Source: Marvania coccoides (taxonomy: Eukaryota; Chlorophyta; Trebouxiophyceae; Chlorellales; Chlorellaceae). Taken from it: a stretch of DNA of 64,000 nucleotides. The stretch's first letter is position 1, and the number at the start of each line of letters is the position of its first letter. The notes beneath the pieces were generated by a model, which ran no database searches, was not told the origin of the DNA, and worked only from the letters and a program-made list of their open reading frames with translations. The stretch is from contig OY978104.1 of assembly GCA_963854735.1 (NCBI GenBank), positions 248,001 through 312,000 of the forward strand. The letters run 5' to 3'. The position numbers and the translations under genes were made by a program. This document shows, piece by piece, positions 1 to 10,500 of the stretch.

Positions 1-159
1 GAAGGCATTGATTGAACTTGCAAGCAAGCGGCAGGTCAGCAAGGCGGCAGTCATATCTTGGCTGAAATAGCCAAGTTTGCGCTGTCAAATCTGCGCTGTT
101 TGACATTAGAAAATTTAGAAGACCTCTGCTGGCGCAGCTGAACCAAGTTTGGCGTAACT

Positions 160-330
160 CAATAGGCAAGAGAATGGCGGGGGTTTGGGGATCCGATTTG
201 AGCCAAACCAGTGCGGCAGTAAGCTCCTGGCTTAATTGTTAGGGCCAATCTTACCACTCTGCTTTGTGGCCTTTGTTGCCGTCTCTGTGCGGAGGATAAA
301 CCCTCAAATTTGTATTTGTTTTTTTTTCCC
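160..330 (-). repeat. Interspersed repeat copy (core shared with about 41930-42028)
   Basis: Read on the minus strand, this stretch carries a core (GCACAGAGACGGCAACAAAG) that recurs on the plus strand near 41950, followed by about 60 bases of further similarity (CAGGAGC.. and CCGCCGCA.. blocks). Shorter related pieces occur near 25210 and 43605. The two long copies also give similar short peptides (SAQRRQQR) in one frame, so the repeat may come from the coding part of a retroelement. No element ends or target duplications were identified. Confidence 0.6.
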
Positions 331-435
331 CGGCGGAGGTGGCGGAGGCCTGATAACCTCCCAAATTTTTTCCTGGCCTTTTCGGCATAAAAAGGGGTCT
401 CCAACTAGGCTAATGATAAACTATATGAATTTGGG

Positions 436-1430
436 GGGCGCAGCGATGGCTGGTTCCCTCATGCAAATTTTTTTCTTTCCAGCATTCTTGGTATCCTGCG
501 GCTTCCCTGACTGGACGAAAATCCCAAACCCATGCCCAGCGATCGAGCTGGCGCTGCCGCACATGTGGATACGGCGGCCTGCAGACCTGCCGCAGCTTCT
601 ATCTCGCCTAACAGAGCAGCGCCCGCATGACATGAAGGGACTCTTTCCGCGGCTGGCTGAGACGATGCAAGAGGTGGTGCGCTGTATCATGCGGGGGCTG
701 TACCGCTGCCTGCCTGGGCCTGGATTTGTGGAGTTGCGCAAGCAGATTCTGGAGGGGGCATTTTCTGTTTGAAGCTGTGCTTAAGTTTTCTCTTTTTCAC
801 CCCTCGGGCTCATGGTAACGCATTTTACGTAATTTAGCTACAGTGACCGCTTTATGCTTTTTCTTGACCGCTTCCTGCCATTCCATCGTGTTTATAACCA
901 CCATGGTCCCCTTGCCGAATTCATCCTCCCAAAGGGCTGGAGCCGGCTGCCGCTCCCGATGAGTTCTACGAAGTCCTGCTGCCTGGGCTGACGCTGCAGT
1001 TCATCGACCCTCCCTTCCGCGCGCCGTACCATAAGGGTGGTTAATTTTTTTGCAAGCATATTTTTTTTCGTAATAATGTCCCGTTGACAATTTAAAAATG
1101 TGTGTTTCTTTTCTCGCAGTTATGTCGCCTGAGGGCGCTGAGCGCGACGTGCTCCTGTTTCAATGGCCTTGGGTCGGGAGTCATAGTCAATGCCCTCCTG
1201 AGCCGGCTGCCTGCTTTCCTAGCCCCGTTGCCGCCGCCCCCAGCAGCTGCTCACCAGCAGAGCTTGTCCTCTCCTCCTGCTGCCTCTGTGGCGAGCTCTG
1301 GGCCCTCCCAGCCTACCATTTACGTAACTCTCCAAACCTATAACGCTTCTGCCAAATTCAGAGTGCCGAGCAACATCACGGTGGACAATGTGATGTACGT
1401 ATTTGCGACAAAATGTGGATGAATGTAGAA
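436..1430 (+). other. Unrecognised coding fragments, possible decayed gene
   Basis: Three pieces look protein-coding by codon texture and follow splice-like sites, but I recognise none of them. The first, after an acceptor (tttctttccag) at 482-772, gives about 95 residues with segments FPDWTKIPNP and RCLPGPGFVEL before a stop. The second, about 930-1037, encodes DEFYEVLLPGLTLQF and ends near a possible donor. The third follows acceptor ttctcgcag at 1119. One frame continues the second piece in phase (VMSPEGAERDVLLFQW); another frame encodes TIYVTLQTYNASAKF near 1312-1420. They do not join into one convincing gene. This may be an exon set truncated by the window edge, or a remnant of a mobile element. 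Confidence 0.3.
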
Positions 1431-1773
1431 CATATCAGCACGCTTAAAGTGATGTCTCCGGATTGCGAAAGAATGGCTCCCCACCACATACATTTGCTGA
1501 TCATAACATCCAGGACGGAGGCACCTTCATTATTTTTTCTCGATCAGCTTGGGGATTAAGTAATGTTGGGCATAAATTGGTTAACTCGAGAAATTACAAT
1601 CATACGGAATTGCCGTGACGTGAGGGAAAAAGTGCGGGCAAGGAAAGGAACGAAATATCGCCTGAAATACGTGTACTCTTTTCTTAATTTAATTTAATTT
1701 ATTATGAAAACACCATGATAAAAACCAGTAGAAAATGCACAGTGGAGTTAAATAAACCCGCGATTTCATTAAG
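1431..1773. other. Intergenic, upstream of GT61 gene
   Basis: AT-rich with several poly-A/T runs. I see no gene or repeat. It presumably holds the promoter and 5' UTR of the glycosyltransferase that starts at 1774. Confidence 0.5.
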
Positions 1774-3954
1774 ATGCACTTCTCATCTGGTGGAGCATTG
1801 CTGGTAACTGCAGCGATTTTCATCACGCAGCTCTTTGTTGCGGTCCCTTGGCTATTTTCACACCACGGCCAATTCAGCGCCGTGAAACCCTCCACCGTTA
1901 ACCCTTTTTCTCATCCATCGGCCCGGGCGATGGCGGGACCGCGTGGCATTGCCTCCTCCGTCTCCATACGAGCCACTCTGAGCGACAGGGGAGACTATAC
2001 CGACAAGCGTTATCTCTTTAAAAACGTCTACCTTCAAACCGAAGACTCGCTCGCTGTCTTTCTACCTTCCGACCAGTTCCCCTCGCTCCCAACGCGGCCG
2101 CTTATCTGCAATGCGGTGCACATCAATGTGACCACCACGCAGCTGCCCACCGCCTTTTACGCCAAGACCGGCAACGCCGCTGAAATGACGCTGCACTTGG
2201 CGTATCATCACGGTCCTCCAGCTGGCGCACGAGGGCAAAAAAACAAAATGAAGTGCCGGCGATGGGAGGAGCGGCCAGTGTACCTTCTGACCATGCCGTG
2301 GCCAGAAAATACGTGGCACGTGTTCAACGACGCGCTGATGGGGGCGTTTCAGACGCTGCGGGAGGAGGGGCTGCTGCCGTTGGTGAAAATTGACAGCCAA
2401 GGAAACGTGGAAGAATACACAGCTGGGCTGGACCTGGAGGGGTGCCCCTGGGTGTTTGACGTCAGTGGAAGTGGGCCGTACAGATCCAAGCGGTGTAGAG
2501 CTAAAAGTGGAGAGGTGGCACCAGCGAAAAAATGCGAGATTGCCGTCAAATATGATTGTCCTGCTGGGGGTGGCGTGGTGCCTGTCAGGCGCCTCGGCAG
2601 CAGTGAAGCCCCCATTTTGCTGCTGGCTAAAGCATCGTTGCCGCCTCCGCACAAGTGGGCGCGCTATTTTCGTGCCGTGAGCCCAGACATCAGGTGAGAC
2701 TGACCATCTTAAAAAAAACTATATATATATATAACGCTGTATTTTGGTGTTTCGTGGTGTTTAAGCCTGTTCAATCGTACGATTTTCTTTTATAGAAATT
2801 GGTCATCAATGGTGGGCACGTGCTTCAGGGAGCTCTACGTAGGAAAGAGCAACACCTTGAATTTGTACGTCGCCAACAAGAATAACGCTCAGAATAGCAG
2901 GGCATCCCGCGCCACCTTGCAGCTGCGGAAAGAAGCCCTGGAGACGCTGCAGGCGGTGCTGCGCACCGCGGAGGTCCAGAAGCAGCGCGAAAAGGGGGCT
3001 TCAGAAGCATCCTGGGCGGGGTATTCCAATGCGAAATTAGAAAGTTTGCGGCGGGGGATTGGGCCAAATGAAGTGGCGGAACTGGAGGTGCTGCGCCGCC
3101 TGCGCAGAAAGCAGATCAAAGCGGAGCGGTCGTTGAATCGGGCGGACGGGGATGAGATGCTGAGAATGATGGAGGCGGTGACGAGGGAGATGCGGCAGCT
3201 GGTGGCATCAAAAGCTAGGAAGGTGAAAGCTGGCTCAGCGGGAGTGGGAGGCGATTCTTGGCCTCGCCCTGTGGTGACCTGGATTTGGCGCAACATGCTC
3301 AGGTAAAAATTTTAATGGGAGCGATTTTCTTCTTCGAGTGATGCTTTCGTTTATTTCTTCTTCTTTTATTTTCCTGTGCGCAGTCGCGCCGTGCTGAACG
3401 AGGCTGATGTGCTGGAGTACCTCCTTTCCCGCTACAACGTTACCGTGCGAGTCACCTCCTTTGAGGAGCCGATGCTAGAAGTGATGGCGCTGATGGCTAA
3501 CACCGACGTTTTAATGGGCATGCACGGCGCGGGGTGGACCAATGGAATTTTTCTGAAGCCAGGCGCCGCCGGACTGCAGCTTTATCCTTACGGTTGGGCA
3601 CTGGATGGGGCTGGAGTCAACGAGGAGCTAAAAACAGTGAGAGGCAGATATTTCGGCACCATGGTTAATACGCTGGGCGGGGAGTACGCTGAATGGGTGA
3701 ACCCGCACTCCAGCCACGCATTCATCAGGCGGAGTGACTATGACGACCTTTGGCCTTGGCTGGGAAAAGATTCTTCCGAGGCTACGTTTCAGTACGATGT
3801 TCACCCACAGCCGCACTGGCAGAGACCCGTAGACTGGGAGCCCGAGATCCACTGGGTGTACCAAAACACGGTGGTGAATGTCACCGGTTTTGCCCGGGTG
3901 CTGGATGGCCTCATGAGCGCCAAAGGAATTTTGCCGTACATGCACAGTAGTTAA
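1774..3954 (+). CDS. GT61 (EOGT/DUF563-type) glycosyltransferase, 3 exons
   Basis: Exons 1774-2693, 2796-3302 and 3384-3954 join in frame (both introns phase 2) into about 665 residues. An N-terminal hydrophobic segment (about residues 8-30) predicts a type II Golgi/ER membrane protein. The C-terminal third holds the GT61 signature GMHGAGWTN near residue 520, followed by a GAAGLQLYPYGW stretch; family members transfer sugars such as xylose, arabinose or GlcNAc to proteins or glycans. The acceptor here cannot be predicted. The middle part (about 340-500) is a charged, probably helical insertion rich in Arg, Glu and Leu. It is paralogous to the minus-strand gene at 43816-46731: both share GTCF-ELYVGKS and HGAGWTN blocks, and the second intron lies at the same position and phase in both. 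The start is the first Met ahead of the membrane anchor. Confidence 0.85.
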
Positions 3955-4395
3955 CATGACCCCCCCACTTCCATCCCCATCGTTTGTTGTGGGAAGGATG
4001 TGGGGCCATCATGCATTCATTCATTCGTGCATGGGGGGTGGGAAATGCAGTGATAATTAGATATGCAAACAAACAAAATAAACAACAGAGCAAAGCCATT
4101 TTTACTGTCTTAAAAAGATTTTTATATTTAGTATACTATTATTGCTGTATACTATACTTGTTATTTCATTTTTCAATAAATAAATAATAACCAAGCCGCC
4201 AGGCTTTTTTCGAATGAAAATACTACAATGTATGCTGTAAGCACTGATATATATATAATTTGTAAATCTAAGTTTGCATCATGCGCCCGCAATGATTGCG
4301 GGCGGGGCCTCTCGCAGCTATCTTCTTTTGTCCTTGCTGCTGCTGCTCGCATGCCCCCCAGAATCTGTGGCATGGCCGCCAGCAGGGCGCGCCTG
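3955..4395. other. Intergenic, 3' of GT61 gene
   Basis: AT-rich sequence with AATAAA-like strings near 4175-4190 that could serve 3' end formation of the upstream gene. No gene seen. Confidence 0.45.
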
Positions 4396-4910
4396 CCACG
4401 TCCAGCATAGCGCACAGCACTTCGCATGCCTGCAGGGCTGGCCACACCCCAGTCGTTGACCTTTTTCTAAAAGCTGGAGCTGATACCAAAGTATTGACGA
4501 GGAACCACTGGACAGCCGCCCATTGGGCGACAAAGGAGAGCCACGCCGCTGCTCTTCATCTGCTGCTCACCGCAGGCGCGAATAAAGAGAAGCCCGCAAC
4601 GCCAACGAGTGGACACCCTTTCATTTTGCGGCGCTGCGGGATCGCTTAGACGTGATGGAGCTGCTGCGTGGCGGCGCAAAGAGAAACGCGCGCACGCTGT
4701 CGGGGTGGACGGCGTTACACTTGGCGACATTCCGCGGACATGCTATCATGACGAGCCGCCTCATTTCCGCTGGGTTGGATGTTGAAGCGGAGACCGTGTC
4801 AGGCACAGCTGCCCTGCAGCTGGCTGCGAGCCTTGGCCACGTGGCGGCTGTGCAGCGCTTGCTGCAGGCTGGCGCTGACCCCAACGAGACGGGGCACGAG
4901 CACCACGTGA
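4396..4910 (+). pseudogene. Ankyrin-repeat pseudogene fragment with frameshift
   Basis: Conceptual translation gives about four ankyrin repeats (GHTPVVDLFLKAGAD, then WTAAHWAT, WTPFHFAAL, WTALHLAT, LLQAGADPNE). The reading frame changes once near 4580-4600, in the middle of a repeat, and no splice sites flank the change. No credible start or end is present, and sequence after 4910 is unrelated. It lies tail to tail with an intact ankyrin-kinase gene only about 65 bases away. It is probably a decayed duplicate of an ankyrin gene. A sequencing error at the frameshift is the alternative, but the missing ends still argue for decay. Confidence 0.65.
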
Positions 4911-4973
4911 CTAGTTTCTCACAAAAAATAATCAATACAAAACAACAAAAGCGTAGCGTCACGAGTAAATGTT

Positions 4974-7261
4974 TCAGAATATTCGCATTATCTCAAATGA
5001 CCGCCTGCACATGGGACACGGCTGGCCTGCCGCCTGCAGCGCAGCTGCGCATTCATCACAGCAGCAGCGGTGGATCCTGCAGGGCAATCAGAACGCCATT
5101 CAGCACCATATTTTGTAATTTTTTAACACATTGCTGGCATATCAACTCACTCTTTGTCCTTGGTGTGTGCCAGGGCAGCGGTGCAGGGCTTCTCCAGGCA
5201 AACGACGCACAGCGCTTCCTCTCGAGAGGAGGAGGTTTTGAGTGTTGAGGATTTCTTGGCCGCTGCGTTTTCTTCAGCCAGCATCTGATTGAGGTCTTGG
5301 GCCACTTCGATGAAACCCGGCCGTTGGCAGGGTTCACGCGCCATGCACCTTTTCATCAGGTTCTTGTACCGCTGCAGAGTTGCGTCGCATTTGGGCGCCG
5401 GCCCAGGCAGCGCGTCTTGCTGCGGCACTGGCAGCTGATCTCCCCTCAAGACCGCTGGCGCAATCTGCAAAAAAATAAAGGAATGGCAGTCAATTGTAAT
5501 TTTCTCGAAATTCATATTTCAATGTTCCTCAATTTATCTCACCATGAAGGCGCTCTTCAGGTGTTTCCACGGCGTGTCAAACGTCAGAAGCTCGTACAGC
5601 GTCGTCCCAAAGGCGTACACGTCGCTGGCAGGGCCCCACTCTCCGCTCTCCATCACCTCCCCAGCCAACCACCGCTGGTCCGCACTGGCAGCAGTGCACG
5701 AGCTGCCCGCCTCTGCGGTCGCCTCGCCCAGCAGCCGCCCCAGCCCCAGGTCGCCAACCTTCACCCGGTAGCTTTCGTCCACCAGTAGATTGGCAGCCTT
5801 GAGGTCTCGATGCAGAATTTGAGGCGACTGCTGGTGCAGGTGGGCCATGCCTGCGGCTGCGTCCGCCACCATTCGTAAGCGCCGACACCAGGTGAGCTGC
5901 GCCGCCGCCACGGGGTCAATTTTGGCGCGCTTCAGCATTTCGCACAGAGAACCGCGTGCACAGCGCTCTGTGACGAGGCAAGGAGGAGCTTCCGTCACGC
6001 CTAGAAATGCCACGCAGTGCGGGTGGCGCAGGGCAGCCAACAGCCCCCCTTCCGCGCGAAATTTCGACAGCAGGGAGGCTGCAAAGGCGGCTTCAGAAGC
6101 ACCGTCGTTGCCGGGTAAGCAAAACATCTTCACAGCCACCTCCGTGCCGTTCCAGGTGGCCGCATACACCTTGGTGTAGGCCCCAGTGCCCAGCAGCTCA
6201 TCAATGTGCAGCTCGCTGTAAAGGATGGCCCAGCTGCGGGGGAGGGGGGCTCTCTGGGCATGGCTGCTGAGATCAAGCGTGGGAGCGCTGCAAGGGGAGG
6301 GAGAAGGGCGGACAGGCGCGTAAGGAGCAGCAGGCGAAGGGGTCTGAATAGGGACAGCCGCAGCGCCGAAATCGTCGTCGATGTTCAGAGAAGCGAGAGA
6401 AGACAGCGGGGTTGACGGGAGCGTCGGGGGCGGGAAGAAAGCCTCTGCTGGCGTATCTGTGGGCAGCTGAGATTGAACTTTATTGGGCAACGACGGCCTC
6501 TCTTTCTCTGTCCATGCCCGTCGCTGCTGCATTCGCTGCCGCCGACGCGCCGTAAAGTACGCTGCGTTACATCGAAGCACCTCCAGGCACTCCGAGTCGC
6601 CCTCGGCAAAAGCAGCCTCCAGCTCGCCGTGCTCCGCAGACGGCACCGCCGCGCCGTGCTCAATCAGCAGGCGCACACATTCAGCGCGCCCTGCGTGCGC
6701 AGCCGCAAATAAAGGGGTCTGTCCGTCCTTGTCTCCCGCATCGACCGTTGCTCCGTAATCGAGCAAAATTCGAAGGGCTTCCACGTGACCTCGCACGGCT
6801 GGCCGGAACAGCGCCGTTTTCCCGCTGTCGTCCGCCAGGTCCACTTTCGCTCCGTAAGCCAACAGAAGGCGCATGCAGTCAATGTTATTTCCCGCTGCTG
6901 ATGCCATCAACGGCGTTAGTCCATCGCTGTCGCACGTATTGGCTCTGCTTCCGGCGTCCAAAAGGAGGTCAAGGCACTGCGTGTGCCCTTTGAAGGCCGC
7001 CCAGGTCGCTGCTGACCACCCTTTTTTATCCACAAGATTGACCATAGCGCCGCGGTTGAGAAGAATGTGAAGGCAACTCACAAAGCCCCGCTGCGCCGCT
7101 TCCATCAGCCCGGTTATGTCGTCTTCATCGCTGGCTGAGTTCACGTCGGCCCCCTCGTCTAGCACAGCGAGGAGGGCCTTGTCGTCCCCGCTGTAGCAGG
7201 CCAACAGGAGGCGGCGGGACAGTGAAAAGTGGTATGAAGCCCTGCGCATTTCAACCGGCAC
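4974..7261 (-). CDS. Ankyrin repeat - TKL-like protein kinase - RING finger protein
   Basis: Exons (minus strand) 7261-5543, 5464-5151 and 5076-4974 give 711 residues. Residues about 15-235 are seven or so ankyrin repeats. A Pro/Ser-rich linker leads to a kinase domain (about 345-640) with GTGAYTKVY, VAVK (Lys378), HRDLKAANLL (Asp486), GDLGLGR (DLG for DFG, Asp504) and a DVYAFGTTLYELLT block, typical of plant/algal TKL/RAF-like Ser/Thr kinases and predicted active. Across the last intron a C-terminal RING is completed: CVVC at 659-662, HRCCCDEC, then CPMC. The usual third zinc ligand (PCGH) is not obvious; His residues in AHTKDKEIH may substitute. So one polypeptide may both phosphorylate and ubiquitinate partners chosen by the ankyrins. 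The RING half depends on the small last exon (donor aaaga/gtgagt), which closes in frame. Confidence 0.85.
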
Positions 7262-7566
7262 GCGCTCTAAATGGATCTATGGTATGTATGCGTTGTAATT
7301 GCTGGATTCAAGTATGTATTCGGGACTAATAAATTGTGTTCTTTTGATTTATTTGATTGAATGGGGAAAAAATAGCGGAATACCCTGACACGCGTTTGCT
7401 GAGTGTGCCCAACAATAGCACCTAAATTAAATGAAACTATTTCAAAACGTGACATGTTTATCTCGTGATTACAACACAGGGCAGCATGTGGCCCTCAGGC
7501 TATTCCCCACTCCAGGATTACATTTGTAAACCAGTTTACATGCAATGTTCCTCAATCCAGCCACCC
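7262..7566. other. Intergenic, promoter side of kinase gene
   Basis: About 300 AT-rich bases between the kinase start and the stop codon of the next minus-strand gene. No feature recognised; presumed to hold the kinase promoter and the upstream gene's 3' UTR. Confidence 0.4.
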
Positions 7567-10500
7567 TCAAATCCCACCATCAACCTCCCTCCATAGCTCA
7601 GCCCACAGCGCCGCCGGCAGCACATGCCTCAGCGCCAGGCAGCACCGCCGCTGCAGCGCTGGCCCCTCAACGCCCTCCTCTTCCTGCACCAACCCTACAG
7701 CCCTCACCAGCGAACACAACAGCTCGCCCGGAGCGGCCCCCGCGCCCCCCCCTCCCCCCAACACCGCCAAGCACGCTGGCAGCGCCAGCAGCGCATTCCT
7801 GCTCGTCGCCAGCGCGACATGCGCAGCAGCGGTAGAAAGGTCTGCAGAGAGAGCGCTGCTGCTCCTGGAGCAAGCTACGGCCACCGCGGCACAGGCAGCC
7901 AGCTTGACGGCGCCCGCAGGGTTGGCACAGCGTTCTGCCGCATGCAGCAGGTCTGCCAGCCACTGGTGCTGCTGCGCAGGGGTGATAACGCGCGGGGCGA
8001 TCAGCGCGCGTGCCGTCAGCATGATGATCGCGCTTTCTTCCTCTTTATTTTCGCGTTTTCTTCCGTTGAGAACGAGGTTCCGCGGCAGCTGCAGTCCCCG
8101 CAGGTCTGACCCTCCGTTGGCCGCCAAACCAGCCATCAGCCAGGTCCAGTGCAACGGCAGCTGCTGGAAGCGCGTCGCGTCCCCCACAGCTGCCTCAATT
8201 GCGTCGCTCGGCAAAGCCAGTGCGCACCGCAACAGCGCCCGCCACCGCTGCCCTTCGAAACCCTTTTTTTGACCCTCCAGCCTTTCGATGGTAACCCCAG
8301 TTGGGCTGCTGGGGAGACGCAAGTCGAGCGGCCAGGGGGAAGGAGACGGCAGCTTTGGCAGCACTGTGTTGATGGCTAAGCCAGCAGCTTCGGTCGACAA
8401 GTAAGAACCCCCGCTGCTCCTCTCTGCCACACTGGCCAGCCCCTCCAGCAGCGCCGCTTGCCACGCCGCGGCACCTTCAGAGCAGTCACTTTCTTCCGCG
8501 GAGGGGTAGGCATCGCACAGCAGGCGCAGCGTGGCTGCTGCCTCAGCGTCCGGCAATGCTCGCAGCAGCAAAGGCAGCGCCGCCAGCGCCGCCGCCTGTG
8601 CCTCCGGGTGCCACGCCTCCAGCTGGCGTGGTGCCAGCAGGTCCGCAGCCACCAGGTCGCCCAGGCGAGAAGCAGGGGACAGCGAGGCGTGGGCAGCGGC
8701 GAGCGATATACACCCCTGCTGTACTGCTTTAGACCCTGGGTGGGAGCGCAGCAGCCGGCGGCAGGCCGCGCACCAGTCCAGCGCCGGCAGACGGGGGGCG
8801 GCAGTAAGGCAGCGCAGCACCGCAGCAGCGTGTTCAGCGGTGAGCGGAATAGCAACGCAATCCTCCTCTTTTCGATTCAATAAAGAAGATTTCGTGGGGG
8901 GCGGACGTTCGTTTCCTTCTTCGCCATCATCTTCAATCGCAGGCCACGCGCCAGCAGCAGCGGTCTCGCACAGGTAGCGCAGCGCTCCATCCTCTGGCAA
9001 AGTGGACAGCGTTCTTGCAGCTGGCCCATCTTCTGCCAACGCTGCTGCTGCTTGTTGCAACACTACGTTAAAATCAGTAGTTTTCGGTTCGTTGGCGTGC
9101 TCTGGGGCCCTGTCAGGATGCCTGGCGATCCAGCAGAGAGCGGCCAGCGCAGCGGCGCAGCCAGGGGCAGGGCGAGCGCCGGCGGAGGAGTTCTTCACAA
9201 GCGCTAGAGATTCAAGCGTATCCACTGCAGGTATGAAGTATATTTAAGGACATACGGGGCTCGTCAGAATTAAAAAAAAAAAAAAAAAATGCTTTCTTCA
9301 ACTCACGGGCATTCCTCTCCAAACCGCTCAGCTCAGGGTCGGCCACGGTGCCAAAACCAGCGGCCAGGAACGCAGCCAGTCCAACCGCGGCGCCCTGCCT
9401 CGCGTGCTGACTGCTGCGGAGTCTCAAAGCCCCTGCCGCGGTTGCCATCGCAGCCTCCAGGCAGGCATCCCTGGAGGGGTCTTCAAACACATAACCCTCA
9501 CTGGACAGCCCAGTAACGAGCTCCCCCAGCGCAGCAGCTGCTGCGCCCACCAACTTTCCATGCGGCAAACTTTCTTGTTCGTCGGCGCTGCCAGCACGCC
9601 GGCACACGCCCACCAGCAGCCGCAGCGTCTCTCCCACCTCCACAGCTGACACCACGTTGGATTTAAACCCTGCGAGAGTCGCTGCGTGCAGCAGCGCGCA
9701 CGCTGAAGGCGGAGTGGCGCCTCCCCGTGTTTCTAAAATTTCTCCCGCTACGGCCGCTCTCAGCGCAGGTACAAGGTCCCGCGCGAGTCCCAGGGCCACT
9801 GCAGCATGCACCGCATCTGCTGCCCCACCCAGCGCTGCCTCCCCGACTTCTGCTGGGGTTGAAAAGATCTCAAGATGGGGCGACGATGGATCCCACAAAG
9901 CAGCCTCAATTGCAGGGCCATGAGAGCCGTTTAAATGCGGAACAACGGCCCCACACAGCGTCTCAAGCGCGTCTCTGACAAGCACAGCGACTTCTGCATT
10001 GCCTGCTGCGCTTCTGGCCATGCGACGGCACGCCAAGCCCAGCCCCTCAGCGGCCCCAGCACGCACCACAGCAGGCGCAGCAGGGGCGGTCAGCACGTCC
10101 TGCAGCGCATGCACAGCATGCATCGCAGCTGGCAGTCCCTCTGACACCCGCACCGTGTCTGCAATGTGCCCCAGTGCAGCGCAGGCGGCGGCTTGCACAG
10201 CCCCCGCGCTTTGCGCGCCGTTCTGCGCGTGCTGCGCCAGCGCGGCGTGCACCTCCCTCACTAGCCGCTTTCCCGGCTGCGCCGCGGAGGCGGTGGCCAG
10301 CGCTGCGGCCGCCCAGGCCGCACCGACAGCGCCGGACACCTTGCTGCCAGCAGCGGCATTTTGGATGTCCAACAGCTCCCTCACTCGGCTCCACACAACT
10401 GAGAGGCCCGTTCCAACGCGTTCTGCGGCAGAGGCCGCGTCTTTGGGGTCCACAGCGTCCTTGGAGGCAGCGCACCACCGCTTCAAAAAAGGCCCCCAAG

